Assembly: GCF_006874585.1 (NCBI RefSeq)
Contig: NZ_CP029762.1
Coordinates: 797,607-847,606, forward strand
Origin: Sphingomonas sp. IC081
GTDB taxonomy: Bacteria > Pseudomonadota > Alphaproteobacteria > Sphingomonadales > Sphingomonadaceae
DNA length: 50,000 bases
Reading direction: 5' to 3'
A program made the position numbers and the translations under genes. The notes beneath the pieces are model-generated. The model was not told the origin of the DNA. It saw nothing but the letters and a program-made list of their open reading frames with translations, and did no database searches. Shown piece by piece: positions 9,370-20,191 of this stretch. How positions within the stretch are numbered: position 1 is the first letter of the stretch; every line of letters starts with the position of its first letter.

Positions 9370-10821
9370 TCAAGCCGGCTTGATACCCATGCAGAGGTAC
9401 TTCACCTCCATGTAATCATCGAGGCCGTAGTGCGAACCCTCACGCCCGAGGCCGGACTGCTTGACCCCGCCGAACGGCGCCACTTCGGTGGAGATCAGCC
9501 CGGTGTTGATGCCCACCATGCCTGCCTCCAGCGCCTCGGCCACCCGCCAGACGCGGCTGAGGTCGCGGGCGTAGAAGTAGCTCGCCAGGCCGAACTCGGT
9601 ATCGTTGGCCATGCGGATGGCATCGGCTTCGTCGGTGAAGCGGATCACGCCCGCCAGCGGCCCGAAAGTCTCCTCGCGCGCCAGCTTCATGTCCGGCTTC
9701 ACGCCCGCCACCACGGTGGGGTTGAAGAACGAACCGCCGCGTTCGTTGCGCTGGCCGCCCGCCAGTACCTTGGCCCCTCCGGCGATGGCATCCTGAAGGT
9801 GCTCCTCGACCTTCTCGACCGCCTTCTCGTCGATCAGCGGGCCGACTTCGGTGCCCGCGTCCATGCCGTAGCCGACTTTCATGGCCGAGACGCGCTTGGC
9901 CAGCTTCTCGACGAATGCGTCGTAGACGCCGTCCTGCACGTAGAAACGGTTGGTGCACACGCAGGTCTGGCCGCCGTTGCGGAACTTGGAGATCATCGCG
10001 CCGTCGATCGCGGCATCGACATCGGCATCGTCGAACACCAGGAACGGCGCGTTGCCGCCCAGTTCCATCGAGGTCTTCTTGATCGTCTCGGCGCATTCGC
10101 GCAGCAGGTCGCGGCCGATCTCGGTGGAGCCGGTGAAGGTCAGCTTGGCGACCTTGGGGCTCTGCGTCAGCGCCGAGCCGATCTGCCCGGCGCTGCCGGT
10201 CACGACATTGACGACGCCCGCCGGAATGCCCGCCAGTTCGCACAGATGCGCGATGGCGAGCGCGGAATAAGGCGTGGCCGAAGCGGGCTTGATGACGATC
10301 GTGCAGCCCGCCGCCAGCGCGGGGCCGAGCTTGCGGGTGATCATCGCATTGGGGAAGTTCCAGGGCGTGATCGCGGCGACGACACCGACGCCCTGCTTGA
10401 TGACGACGATGCGGCGGTCTGCCGCATGGCCCGGGATGGTGTCGCCATAAGCGCGCTTGGCCTCTTCGGCGAACCATTCGATGAAGCTGGCGCCATAGGC
10501 GATCTCGCCGCGCCCTTCGGCCAGCGGCTTGCCCTGTTCGCGGGTGAGCAGTTCGCCGAGGTCGTCCTGATGCTGGATCATCAGGTCGAACAGCCTGCGC
10601 ATCAGTTTCGAGCGTTCGCCCGCGGTCTTGGCGCGCCAGGCGGGAAGCGCGCGCTCGGCAGCCTCGATGGCGCGGCCCGTCTCGTCCGCACCCATCTTCG
10701 GCACCGTGCCCAGCACCGCGCCGCTGCCGGGGTCGGTCACTTCGAACGTCGCCGCGCTATCGGCATCGCACCACTGGCCGTCGATGTAGCACTGCTGACG
10801 GAGGAAATCGGTGAAAGCCAT
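9370..10821 (-). CDS. gabD: NAD(P)-dependent succinate-semialdehyde-dehydrogenase-type aldehyde dehydrogenase
   Basis: The product is 483 residues from the ATG at 10821. The ALDH fold is clear: Asn155 in ITPWNFPNAM, Lys178 in TIVIKPASATPYSALAI, the general base Glu253 in MELGGNAPFLVFDDAD and the nucleophile Cys287 in NGGQTCVCTNRF. The length and these segments match the GabD/succinate and glutarate semialdehyde dehydrogenase branch, which oxidises omega-semialdehydes to dicarboxylates. It begins 13 bp after the 3-oxoadipyl-CoA-type thiolase stop, so the two form an operon. In this setting a C5-C6 semialdehyde derived from a ring-opened lactone is a reasonable alternative substrate to succinate semialdehyde. 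The GabD label is a family call. Confidence 0.9.
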   Translation of the reverse strand: MAFTDFLRQQCYIDGQWCDADSAATFEVTDPGSGAVLGTVPKMGADETGRAIEAAERALPAWRAKTAGERSKLMRRLFDLMIQHQDDLGELLTREQGKPLAEGRGEIAYGASFIEWFAEEAKRAYGDTIPGHAADRRIVVIKQGVGVVAAITPWNFPNAMITRKLGPALAAGCTIVIKPASATPYSALAIAHLCELAGIPAGVVNVVTGSAGQIGSALTQSPKVAKLTFTGSTEIGRDLLRECAETIKKTSMELGGNAPFLVFDDADVDAAIDGAMISKFRNGGQTCVCTNRFYVQDGVYDAFVEKLAKRVSAMKVGYGMDAGTEVGPLIDEKAVEKVEEHLQDAIAGGAKVLAGGQRNERGGSFFNPTVVAGVKPDMKLAREETFGPLAGVIRFTDEADAIRMANDTEFGLASYFYARDLSRVWRVAEALEAGMVGINTGLISTEVAPFGGVKQSGLGREGSHYGLDDYMEVKYLCMGIKPA

Positions 10822-10834
10822 GACCCAGATCTCC

Positions 10835-12046
10835 TCAGACCCGCTCGACCGCGAGGGCCAGTCCCATGCCCACGCCGATGCACAGCGTCGCCAACCCCCG
10901 GCGTCCGCCCGTGCGCTCAAGCTGATGCACCAGCGTCAGCGCCAGCCGCGCGCCCGACATGCCGAGCGGATGGCCCAACGCAATCGCCCCGCCATTGCCG
11001 TTCACATGCGGCGCATCGTCGGGGAGCCCCAGTTCGCGCAGCACCGCCAGCGCCTGACTGGCAAACGCCTCGTTGAGTTCGATGGCATCGAAATCGCCGA
11101 TGCCCAGCTCCAGCCGCGTCATCAGCTTGCGCGTTGCCGGAACCGGCCCGATCCCCATCACGCGCGGCTCGACCCCGGCCGACGCCATGCCGAGGATCCG
11201 CGCGCGCGGCGTCAATCCATGCACTTTCACCGCCTCCTCGCTGGCGATAATCAGCGCCGCCGCCCCATCATTGATGCCGGAGGCATTGCCCGCCGTGACC
11301 GTGCCGCCCGGTTCGAACAACGGCTTCAGCCGCGCCAGCGTCTCCAGCGTGGTGCCGCGCCGCAAATGTTCGTCCACCGAAACCTCGACCATATCGCCGC
11401 TCCGGCGACCCGGCACCGGAGTGACGACGATCTCTTCGGCAAAGAAGCCCGCTTCCTGCGCCGCCGCTGCGCGTTCCTGACTGCGCAGGGCGAAACGGTC
11501 CTGATCCTCGCGCGCAATGCCGTGGTCCTTCGCCACGTTCTCACCGGTGCGCGGCATCGTCTCGGTGCCATAGGCGGCATCGAGCGCCGGATTGACGAAG
11601 CGCCAACCCATCGTCGTATCCTCGATCTTCTGGCTGCGGCCGAACGCGCTGTCCGCCTTGCCCATGACGAAGGGCGCGCGCGTCATGCTCTCGACCCCGC
11701 CCGCGAAGGCCAGTTCCATCTCGCCCAAGGCCACCGCCCGCGCGGCGGCGCCCACCGCTTCGAGGCCCGATGCGCAAAGGCGGTTGAGCGTGACGCCGGG
11801 CACCGTGTGCGGCAAACCTGCCAGCAGCAGGCTCATGCGCGCGACATTGCGGTTGTCCTCGCCCGACTGGTTGGCGCAGCCGTAGAACACTTCCTCCACC
11901 GCCGCCGGATCGAGCGAGGGGTTACGCGCCAGCAGCGCGCGCAGCGGCACCGCGCCCAGATCGTCGGCACGGATCGCCGCCAGCCCGCCGCCGTAGCGGC
12001 CGATGGGAGTGCGCACCGCGTCGCAAATGTAGGCAGGTCTGGTCAT
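10835..12046 (-). CDS. pcaF: Acetyl-CoA acyltransferase, 3-oxoadipyl-CoA thiolase type
   Basis: The product is 403 residues from the ATG at 12046; the frame extends upstream to 12094 but the family N-terminus is TRPAYICDAVRTPIGRYGG. The acylated Cys91 sits in LNRLCASGLEAV, the general-base His in ALGHPLGMSGAR and the second Cys in ATLCIGVGMG. The YGCANQSGEDNRNVARM segment is characteristic of PcaF/PaaJ-like thiolases that split 3-oxoadipyl-CoA to acetyl-CoA and succinyl-CoA. It leads an operon with the aldehyde dehydrogenase. An operator-like site lies 80 bp upstream. A role at the end of dicarboxylate beta-oxidation is likely, though related thiolases act on other 3-oxoacyl-CoAs. Confidence 0.9.
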   Translation of the reverse strand: MTRPAYICDAVRTPIGRYGGGLAAIRADDLGAVPLRALLARNPSLDPAAVEEVFYGCANQSGEDNRNVARMSLLLAGLPHTVPGVTLNRLCASGLEAVGAAARAVALGEMELAFAGGVESMTRAPFVMGKADSAFGRSQKIEDTTMGWRFVNPALDAAYGTETMPRTGENVAKDHGIAREDQDRFALRSQERAAAAQEAGFFAEEIVVTPVPGRRSGDMVEVSVDEHLRRGTTLETLARLKPLFEPGGTVTAGNASGINDGAAALIIASEEAVKVHGLTPRARILGMASAGVEPRVMGIGPVPATRKLMTRLELGIGDFDAIELNEAFASQALAVLRELGLPDDAPHVNGNGGAIALGHPLGMSGARLALTLVHQLERTGGRRGLATLCIGVGMGLALAVERV

Positions 12047-12125
12047 CGGCTGTCCTCGGCTGGTTTTCCCCCGCCTAGCAACGCGACGCGCCAACGATGC
12101 CCTTAACCGGATAAGCGGGAAGGAA

Positions 12126-12141
12126 TATCACAAGCGGGAAA
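12126..12141. promoter_or_regulatory. Operator-like 16-mer, copy 1 (TATCACAAGCGGGAAA)
   Basis: It lies between the divergent thiolase (start 12046) and alkylsulfatase (start 12255). The left half TATCAC is exact relative to the perfect copy at 37826; the right half is degenerate. Confidence 0.4.
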
Positions 12142-12254
12142 GACGCCGCTCGCGCCCGGGCATATTTGCCTCGCATGGCAGCATCCCGACAGTGCATCCG
12201 GCATATCGAAGGCGCAGTCGTGAGGGCTCGTCACGGTCGCAAGAGAGGATACCC

Positions 12255-14234
12255 ATGGCCCATCGCACTCGCTTCAAGGCGGCAATCACCGCCGTCTCGC
12301 TTCTCGCCCTTGCTTCCGGTGGCGGCCTGAGCGCGCAGGACGGCGATTCCGCACAGAAGCCTGCCTCCGCCGCGACCTTGCGCTACTTCGAGGAAACCAC
12401 CGCCAGCCTGCCGTGGAACGACAAGGAGGACTTCGACCTTGCCACGCGCGGCTTCGTCGCCGGCATTCCGGGCGGCGAGATCGCCAAGCCCGACGGCAAG
12501 CGCATTCGCGACCTCAAGGAACTGGACATCTTCAAGGGCCCGCGCCCGGACACGGTGAACCCCAGCCTCTGGCGCAATGCCCAGCTGCTCTCGCAATCCG
12601 GGCTCTTCAAGGTGACCGACCGGGTCTATCAGGTGCGCGGAATCGAACTGGCAAACCTGACCGTGGTGCTCGGCAAGACCGGCTATCTGGTGATCGACAC
12701 GCTGACCACGGTGGAGAGCGCCAAGGCGGCAATGGACCTTGTGCGGGCAAAGCTGGGTAACAAGCCGGTGGTCGGTGTGATCTACACCCATTCGCACATC
12801 GACCATTTCGGCGGCGCGGCAGGCGTCATCAGCCCCGAGGAAGCCTCCGCGCGGAAGGTGCCGATCATTGCGCCGGGCGGCTTCCTGAAGGAAGCGATCT
12901 CGGAAAACGTGATCGCCGGGCCCGCCATGAGTCGCCGCGCGATCTACGCCTTCGGCCATCTCATCGGCACCGGCCCCAAGGCGGACATCAGCGACGGCAT
13001 CGGCCCGGCCTTCAACCGTCTGGGCAATGCCACCGGCTCCGTCCACATGCTGCCCCCCACGCATGAGGTGACGAAGACCGGCGAGACCATGACCATCGAC
13101 GGTATCGATCTGGAATTCCAGTATATGCCCGATACCGAGGCCCCGGCGGAGATGGCGATCTACATGCCGCAACTGCGCGTGTTGGACATGGCCGAGAACG
13201 CCAATTCCTCGCTCCACAACATCCTCACCCTGCGCGGCGCGCAAGTGCGCGATGCCAAGGCCTGGGCGGACGACCTCACCCGCTCCATCGCGCTCTACGG
13301 CAACCGCACCGATACGCTGATCACCTCGCACTTCTGGCCGCACTGGGGCAATACGAAGATCCTCGACTACCTCGGTGCGCACCGCGACATGTACAAGTAC
13401 CTGCACGACCAGTCGGTGCGGATGATGAACGAAGGCCTGAACGGCGCCGAGATCGCGGAGAACCTCAAGCTGCCCGCGCCGCTGGCCAACCGCTGGTTCA
13501 ATCAGGGCTATTACGGCACGCTCAGCCATGATGCCAAGGCGGTCTACCAGCGCTATCTCGGCTGGTACGACGGCAACCCCGCAACCCTCAACCCGCTGCC
13601 GCCGGAAGCGGCCGGCGCGAAGTATGTCGAGGCGATGGGCGGGCCGGAAGCCGTGCTTGCCAAGGGACGCGCGGCCATTGCGGCGGGCGATTATCGCTGG
13701 GCTTCGGAACTGCTCTCCCGCCTCGTCTTCGCGCAGCCGGACAACCATGCGGCAAAGCTGGCGCTGGCCGACAGTCTGGAGCAGCAGGGCTATCAGGCCA
13801 CCAGCTCGATGTGGCGCAACGCCTTCCTCACCGGCGCCAAGGAACTGCGCGAAGGGGTGAAGACCGGCGGCTTCGATTCAGTGGCGGGGGCAATTCCCGC
13901 CATGCCGCTGTCCGACATTCTCGACCTGCTGGCCGTGCGCCTTGTTCCCGAGCGGGCGCTGGCGGCACCGATGACGTTCGACCTCGTGCTGGATGGCAGC
14001 GCGCCGGCCGAACATGTCGAGATCCGCAACGGCGTGCTGGTGCATCAGCCGGTCGGGGCGGGCGTTCCCAAGGCTGCGGAACTGAAGCTCACGCGAGCGC
14101 AACTGGTGGCCGGGATCACGAAAAAGCCGCAGGACACCGCCCTGCCGCCGGAAGCCGCCACGCGCCTGAACGCCCTGCTAGCCTTGATCGAGGCCCCGCG
14201 CGGGACGTTCGGGCTGGTCACGCCCAATCCCTGA
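12255..14234 (+). CDS. Exported alkylsulfatase of the metallo-beta-lactamase fold (SdsA/BDS1-like)
   Basis: The product is 659 residues from the ATG at 12255 with AGAGAGG upstream. A signal peptide ends near residue 28. The metallo-beta-lactamase zinc motif is YTHSHIDHFGG with His179, His181, Asp183 and His184, and further family segments NSSLHNILTLRGAQVRDA and YLGWYDGNPATLNPLPP are present. A helical dimerisation domain and a C-terminal SCP2-like domain (from about 530) complete the family's usual architecture. These enzymes hydrolyse primary or secondary alkyl sulfates such as SDS, releasing an alcohol in the periplasm. It diverges from the thiolase operon across a gap with an operator-like site, so the alcohol could feed the surrounding pathway. 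Confidence 0.9.
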   Translation: MAHRTRFKAAITAVSLLALASGGGLSAQDGDSAQKPASAATLRYFEETTASLPWNDKEDFDLATRGFVAGIPGGEIAKPDGKRIRDLKELDIFKGPRPDTVNPSLWRNAQLLSQSGLFKVTDRVYQVRGIELANLTVVLGKTGYLVIDTLTTVESAKAAMDLVRAKLGNKPVVGVIYTHSHIDHFGGAAGVISPEEASARKVPIIAPGGFLKEAISENVIAGPAMSRRAIYAFGHLIGTGPKADISDGIGPAFNRLGNATGSVHMLPPTHEVTKTGETMTIDGIDLEFQYMPDTEAPAEMAIYMPQLRVLDMAENANSSLHNILTLRGAQVRDAKAWADDLTRSIALYGNRTDTLITSHFWPHWGNTKILDYLGAHRDMYKYLHDQSVRMMNEGLNGAEIAENLKLPAPLANRWFNQGYYGTLSHDAKAVYQRYLGWYDGNPATLNPLPPEAAGAKYVEAMGGPEAVLAKGRAAIAAGDYRWASELLSRLVFAQPDNHAAKLALADSLEQQGYQATSSMWRNAFLTGAKELREGVKTGGFDSVAGAIPAMPLSDILDLLAVRLVPERALAAPMTFDLVLDGSAPAEHVEIRNGVLVHQPVGAGVPKAAELKLTRAQLVAGITKKPQDTALPPEAATRLNALLALIEAPRGTFGLVTPNP

Positions 14235-14280
14235 GTCCGTTTCAAAATCCACCGAAAGGGCATTTTCCAAACAAACCCTC

Positions 14281-14296
14281 CATCATATCCGTGAAT
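14281..14296. promoter_or_regulatory. Operator-like 16-mer, copy 2 (CATCATATCCGTGAAT)
   Basis: It lies 60 bp upstream of the crotonase that leads the 14.4-18.8 kb operon. The core CATATCCGTGA is identical to the copy at 27607. Confidence 0.5.
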
Positions 14297-14356
14297 ATGG
14301 CCCGGCCGATGCGCCGGGCCTCCCTGCCCCGGCGAGCGCAGGCTTAAGCCTGCTGC

Positions 14357-15127
14357 ATGTCCATCTCTCTGACCCGTGACGGCGCCGTCGCCGTCGTCGC
14401 TTTCGACCGGCCTGCCGCGAAAAACGCCTTCACTCTGGCGATGCGCGCCGAGTTCGTCGCCGCCTTTGCCGAACTGGAAGCCGATCCCGGCATTCGCGCC
14501 GTGGTGCTGACCGGCACCGGCGGCAATTTCTGTTCCGGCGCGGATATCGGCGAGATGGGCGAGACGCCGCCCGATGCTTTCCTTGCCCGCATGCGCCAGC
14601 TTCACGCCATGGCGCGCGCCGTCGCCCGCTTTCCCGCCCCGGTCATCGCCGCCGTCGATGGCGTCTGCATCGGCGCCGCCTGGGGTTTCGCCATGGCGAG
14701 CGACATCGTGCTCGCCAGCGACCGCGTACGCTTTGCCGCCACTTTCCGCCGCATCGGCTATGCGCCCGACGCCGGGCTCGCCTGGCAGTTCCTGCAAGCC
14801 ATCACCCCGATGCGCGCGAAAGAAATCGTCTATTCGGGCCGCGAGGTTCATGCCGAGGAAGCCCGCGAGCTTGGCCTCGCCATGGAAGTCATGGCGCCCG
14901 AGGCGCTGCTGCCCCGTGCCATGGAACTTGCGCGGATGATCGCGGATGGCCCCGCCACCGCGCTCCACCTGGCCAAGCGCCAGTTCGCCGCCGCCCCGGC
15001 CATGAGCCTCGACGCCTTCCTCGACTTCGAAGCGACGATGCAGCCGCTGCTCGGCCAGACCGCCGACCACCGCGCCGCCGTTTCCGCCTTCCGCGAGAAG
15101 CGCAAGCCCACCTTCAACGCCGGCTGA
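14357..15127 (+). CDS. Crotonase superfamily protein, probable enoyl-CoA isomerase (PaaG-like)
   Basis: The product is 256 residues. The CoA-binding and oxyanion segments of crotonases are present (NFCSGADIGEMGE near 57-69, and VCIGAAWGFAMASDIVLA near 103-120). Neither of the two Glu residues used by hydratases is seen: the first position is in GAAWGF and the second in FRRIG. Instead Asp138 sits in YAPDAGLAW, where PaaG-type delta3-delta2-enoyl-CoA isomerases carry their catalytic Asp. It is therefore more likely an isomerase than a hydratase. It is the first gene of a four-gene operon, 32 bp before the FadB-like gene; its own ribosome site is weak. Confidence 0.85.
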   Translation: MSISLTRDGAVAVVAFDRPAAKNAFTLAMRAEFVAAFAELEADPGIRAVVLTGTGGNFCSGADIGEMGETPPDAFLARMRQLHAMARAVARFPAPVIAAVDGVCIGAAWGFAMASDIVLASDRVRFAATFRRIGYAPDAGLAWQFLQAITPMRAKEIVYSGREVHAEEARELGLAMEVMAPEALLPRAMELARMIADGPATALHLAKRQFAAAPAMSLDAFLDFEATMQPLLGQTADHRAAVSAFREKRKPTFNAG

Positions 15128-15159
15128 ACGCCGCGCGTCCCTTTTGCATGGAGTACACG

Positions 15160-17183
<2,024 letters not shown>

Positions 17184-17187
<4 letters not shown>

Positions 17188-18332
17188 GCAGCGCCTTCGC
17201 CTTTTCCTATGGCCCGCGCCTCGTCAGCGGCGCGGGCAGCGCGGACCGGATTGCCGACCTGCTGCCGGAAGGCCCGGTGCTGTTCGTCACCGACCGCCAG
17301 ATCGTCAGCCTCGGCCTTGCCGAAGGTGCGCTGGCGGCGCTGCGCGCGTCCGGCCGGGATGTTACAGTGGCAAGCGAGGTCGAAGCCGACCCCTCGCGCG
17401 CCACGCTGGAAGCCGTGGTCGCGCTTGGCCGTGAAAGCCGTGCGGCCAGCGTCGTCGGTTTCGGCGGCGGCAGTCCGATGGATGTCGCCAAGCTGGCCGC
17501 CTACCTGCTCGGCTCGGGCGACGATCTCGACGCGATCTGGGGCGTGGGAAATGCCCGGGCCAAGGGCCTGCCGCTGGTGCTGGTGCCGACCACGGCAGGC
17601 ACCGGATCGGAAGCCACGCCGGTCTCGATCATCACCCTGCCGGGGGACGAGAAGCGCGGTGTATCCTCGCAGGCGCTCATCGCGGGGCACGCCGTGCTGG
17701 ACCCGGCGCTGACGCTCGGCCTGCCGCGCGCGGTCACCGCCGCCACCGGCATGGACGCGATGGTTCACGCGATCGAGGCCTATACCTCGATCCATCTCAA
17801 GAACCCGCTGTCCGACCTGCTGGCGCGCGAGGCGATGCGGCTGCTGGCGGCCAACCTGCTGGTCGCCTGCGAGGAACCCGGCAATGTCGGCGCGCGCGAG
17901 GCGATGCTGCTGGGCGCGCATCTGGCCGGCGTCGCCTTTTCCAATGCGCCGGTGGCAGGGGTTCATGCCCTGGCCTATCCGCTCGGCGGGCGCTTCCATG
18001 TGCCGCACGGCCTTTCCAACGTGCTGATGCTGCCGCATGTGCTTGCCTTCAACATGAGCGCGGCAATGCCGCTCTATGCCGAGCTTGGCCCGCTGGTCGA
18101 TCCCGCACTGGAAGGGCTTGGCCAGCAGGCGCAGGCACAGGGGCTGCTCGAAGCCTTGCGCACGATGGCGGCGCGCGCCGGGATGCCCGCGCGGCTTTCC
18201 GCCGTGGGGGTAAGTTCGGCCGATCTCGACCAGCTTGCCGCCGACGCCATGCTGCAGGAACGCCTGCTGAAGAACAACCCGCGCACGATCACGCAGAGTG
18301 TCGCGCGCCAACTCTATGAGGCTGCACTGTGA
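17184..18332 (+). CDS. Iron-containing (group III) alcohol dehydrogenase / maleylacetate-reductase-like
   Basis: The product is 382 residues from the GTG at 17184. The NAD-binding segment SVVGFGGGSPMDVAKLAAYL and the phosphate-binding VPTTAGTGSEATPVSI stretch are typical of iron-containing dehydrogenases. Metal-ligand histidines lie in MDAMVHAIEAYTS and in VHALAYPLGGRFHVPHG. Members include 4-hydroxybutyrate dehydrogenase, 1,3-propanediol dehydrogenase and maleylacetate reductase. Coupling by 4-bp overlaps to FadB-like and thioesterase genes favours a hydroxy-acid or alcohol substrate on the way to beta-oxidation. The exact substrate is not readable. Confidence 0.9.
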
Positions 18333-18760
18333 GCCGTGACCCCCTGCGTCCGCGCGGCGCCTATCGCCATTTCACCCCGATCAGCACCCGCTGGCACGAC
18401 AACGACGTCTACGGCCACGTCAACAACGTGGTCTATTATTCGTGGTTCGACACGGCCGTGAACGCCTGGCTGATCGAGGTCGGCCTGCTCGATATCGAGA
18501 ACGGCAACCCCATCGGCCTCGTGGTCGAAACCGGGTGCCGTTATGCTGCCTCGGTCCAATTTCCGCAGAAGGTGGAGATCGGCCTGAAAGTGGCGCGGCT
18601 CGGCTCCAGTAGCGTGACCTACCACCTCGGCGTCTTCGTGGAAGGGGCCCAGGAACCGGCGGCGGAAGGGCAGTTCACCCACGTCTATGTCGACCGGAAC
18701 AGCCGCCGCCCGACACCGCTGCCCGAACCCTGGCGAGCGATCCTGAATTCCATCGCCTGA
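18329..18760 (+). CDS. Hot-dog-fold acyl-CoA thioesterase (4HBT/YbgC type)
   Basis: The product is 143 residues from the GTG at 18329, overlapping the previous stop by 4 bp. The family signature is clear: TRWHDNDVYGHVNNVVYYSWFDTA, with the catalytic Asp in the HDNDVYGHVNN motif near residues 24-34, followed by the long central helix and the beta-sheet segments. Such enzymes release free acids from acyl-CoA esters in the cytoplasm. As the last gene of the operon before a strong terminator it may recycle CoA from dead-end intermediates or release a pathway product. Confidence 0.9.
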   Translation: MSRDPLRPRGAYRHFTPISTRWHDNDVYGHVNNVVYYSWFDTAVNAWLIEVGLLDIENGNPIGLVVETGCRYAASVQFPQKVEIGLKVARLGSSSVTYHLGVFVEGAQEPAAEGQFTHVYVDRNSRRPTPLPEPWRAILNSIA

Positions 18761-18765
18761 GATAC

Positions 18766-18805
18766 AAAAAGGGGCGGCGCGGTAATCCCGCGTCGCCCCT
18801 TTTTT
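18766..18805. terminator. Strong bidirectional intrinsic terminator
   Basis: A-run plus GGGGCGGCGCGG at 18766-18782 pairs with CCCGCGTCGCCCC plus T-run at 18787-18805 around the loop TAAT, with one mismatch (G-T class) in the stem. It is flanked by A5 on one side and T6 on the other, so it can stop both the thioesterase operon and the converging MFS gene. Confidence 0.9.
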
Positions 18806-18820
18806 GCGTCCTGTTGGGTT

Positions 18821-20149
18821 TTACCCCTCCGCCCGCTCCGGCGCGCGGCGCAGGGCCAGCCAGAGCAGCAGCGCGCCCAGCGGCCCGAACACCACCGCCA
18901 TCGTCGTCAGCGCCAGATTGAGGCCCTTGGCGCCGTAGACATGATCGGTCATCAGCCCCACCAGCACCGAACCGAAGGCCCCGCCCGTGAGGTTCACCAG
19001 CGCCATGTAGAGCCCGGTATAAAGCCCGCGCAGCGTCGGCGGCACCACGGCCACGATCAGTACGAAGATCGAGGCCACCGACATCGAACTGACAAAAAGG
19101 TTGGCATAGGACATGAACACCGCCAGCCCGACCGTCGGCACGATGGGCCCGATGATGGTCGTCACGCTCAGCACCGCCATCGAGGTGAAGGTCAGCCAAT
19201 AGGCCGCCTTGCCGCCGAAGCGCCGGCGCAGCCAGGCGTGATAGGGATGAACGGCCAGACAGCCGGCAATGCCCGCCAGCAGGAACGCCGGGCCGTAACT
19301 CGTCGCCACCATCGCCGGCGTCATCGCGTAGGAGCGCATCAACATGGCCGGATACCAGTTGAGCAGCCCATAATTGTTCATCGACCATGAGACGATGCCC
19401 AGCGCCAGCAAGGCGATCAGCGTGCGGTTCTCCCGCGCGAACGCCAGCGCCTCGCCCTTGGCGGGGGCGGCTGCAGTACGCGCGGCGGCGCTGTCGTCGC
19501 GCACCGTACCCTGCACCAGCAGGGCCACCAGCAGGCCCGGCACCGCGAGCAGCAGGAACACCACGCGCCATGGCTCTGCCGTATCGATGAAGGGCAGATC
19601 GTAAGGCCCCCCGGCGCTGAATTTCGCCAGCAGGTGCGCGCCCAGCATCATCGCCAAGCCCCCGCCCACGTAGAGCCCGGTGGTGAACAGCCCGATCGGC
19701 TTCTGCACCTTGTCACGCGGGAAACGGCTGGAGATGATGCCGATCGCCGCCGGATTGAGCCCCGCCTCGCCCACGCCCACGAACATGCGCGCGAGGAACA
19801 GCGTCAGGAACCCGGTAGCCAGACCGCTCGCCGCCGTCGCCACCGACCAGACGAGGATACAGGCCGCCAGAATGGTCACCCGCCGCCCCTTGTCAAGCAT
19901 GCGCCCGATGAACACACCGCCGAACACGTAGAGCACGGCGAAGGCCATGCCGGTGATCGCGCCCAGTTCGGCGTCATTCAGGTCAAGGTCGCCCTTGATC
20001 GCCTCGACCAGGAAGCTGAGGATCACCCGGTCGACATAGCCCAGCACCGATACCGAAAAGAGGATCGCGACCACGTACCAGTCGTAAGCGCCCGCCTCTC
20101 TTGCAGGCTTGGGAATTGGGGCCGTCCCCGTCTGCGCCGTGCTCGCCAT
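18821..20149 (-). CDS. MFS transporter (spinster-like branch)
   Basis: The product is 442 residues from the ATG at 20149, which has GGAGAAGA upstream. Twelve hydrophobic segments are visible. The first loop motif is GYVDRVILSFL, the cytoplasmic loop 2-3 has GRMLDKGRRV, and RMFVGVGEAGLNPAA marks helix 4, a pattern shared by the spinster-like MFS carriers common in sphingomonads. It probably exchanges an organic acid or another pathway metabolite across the inner membrane. It follows the crotonase by 42 bp on the same strand and converges on the shared terminator. Confidence 0.88.
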   Translation of the reverse strand: MASTAQTGTAPIPKPAREAGAYDWYVVAILFSVSVLGYVDRVILSFLVEAIKGDLDLNDAELGAITGMAFAVLYVFGGVFIGRMLDKGRRVTILAACILVWSVATAASGLATGFLTLFLARMFVGVGEAGLNPAAIGIISSRFPRDKVQKPIGLFTTGLYVGGGLAMMLGAHLLAKFSAGGPYDLPFIDTAEPWRVVFLLLAVPGLLVALLVQGTVRDDSAAARTAAAPAKGEALAFARENRTLIALLALGIVSWSMNNYGLLNWYPAMLMRSYAMTPAMVATSYGPAFLLAGIAGCLAVHPYHAWLRRRFGGKAAYWLTFTSMAVLSVTTIIGPIVPTVGLAVFMSYANLFVSSMSVASIFVLIVAVVPPTLRGLYTGLYMALVNLTGGAFGSVLVGLMTDHVYGAKGLNLALTTMAVVFGPLGALLLWLALRRAPERAEG

Positions 20150-20191
20150 TCTCTTCTCCCGACCCATTCTTTGTTGTCGCTATAGCCCGGC

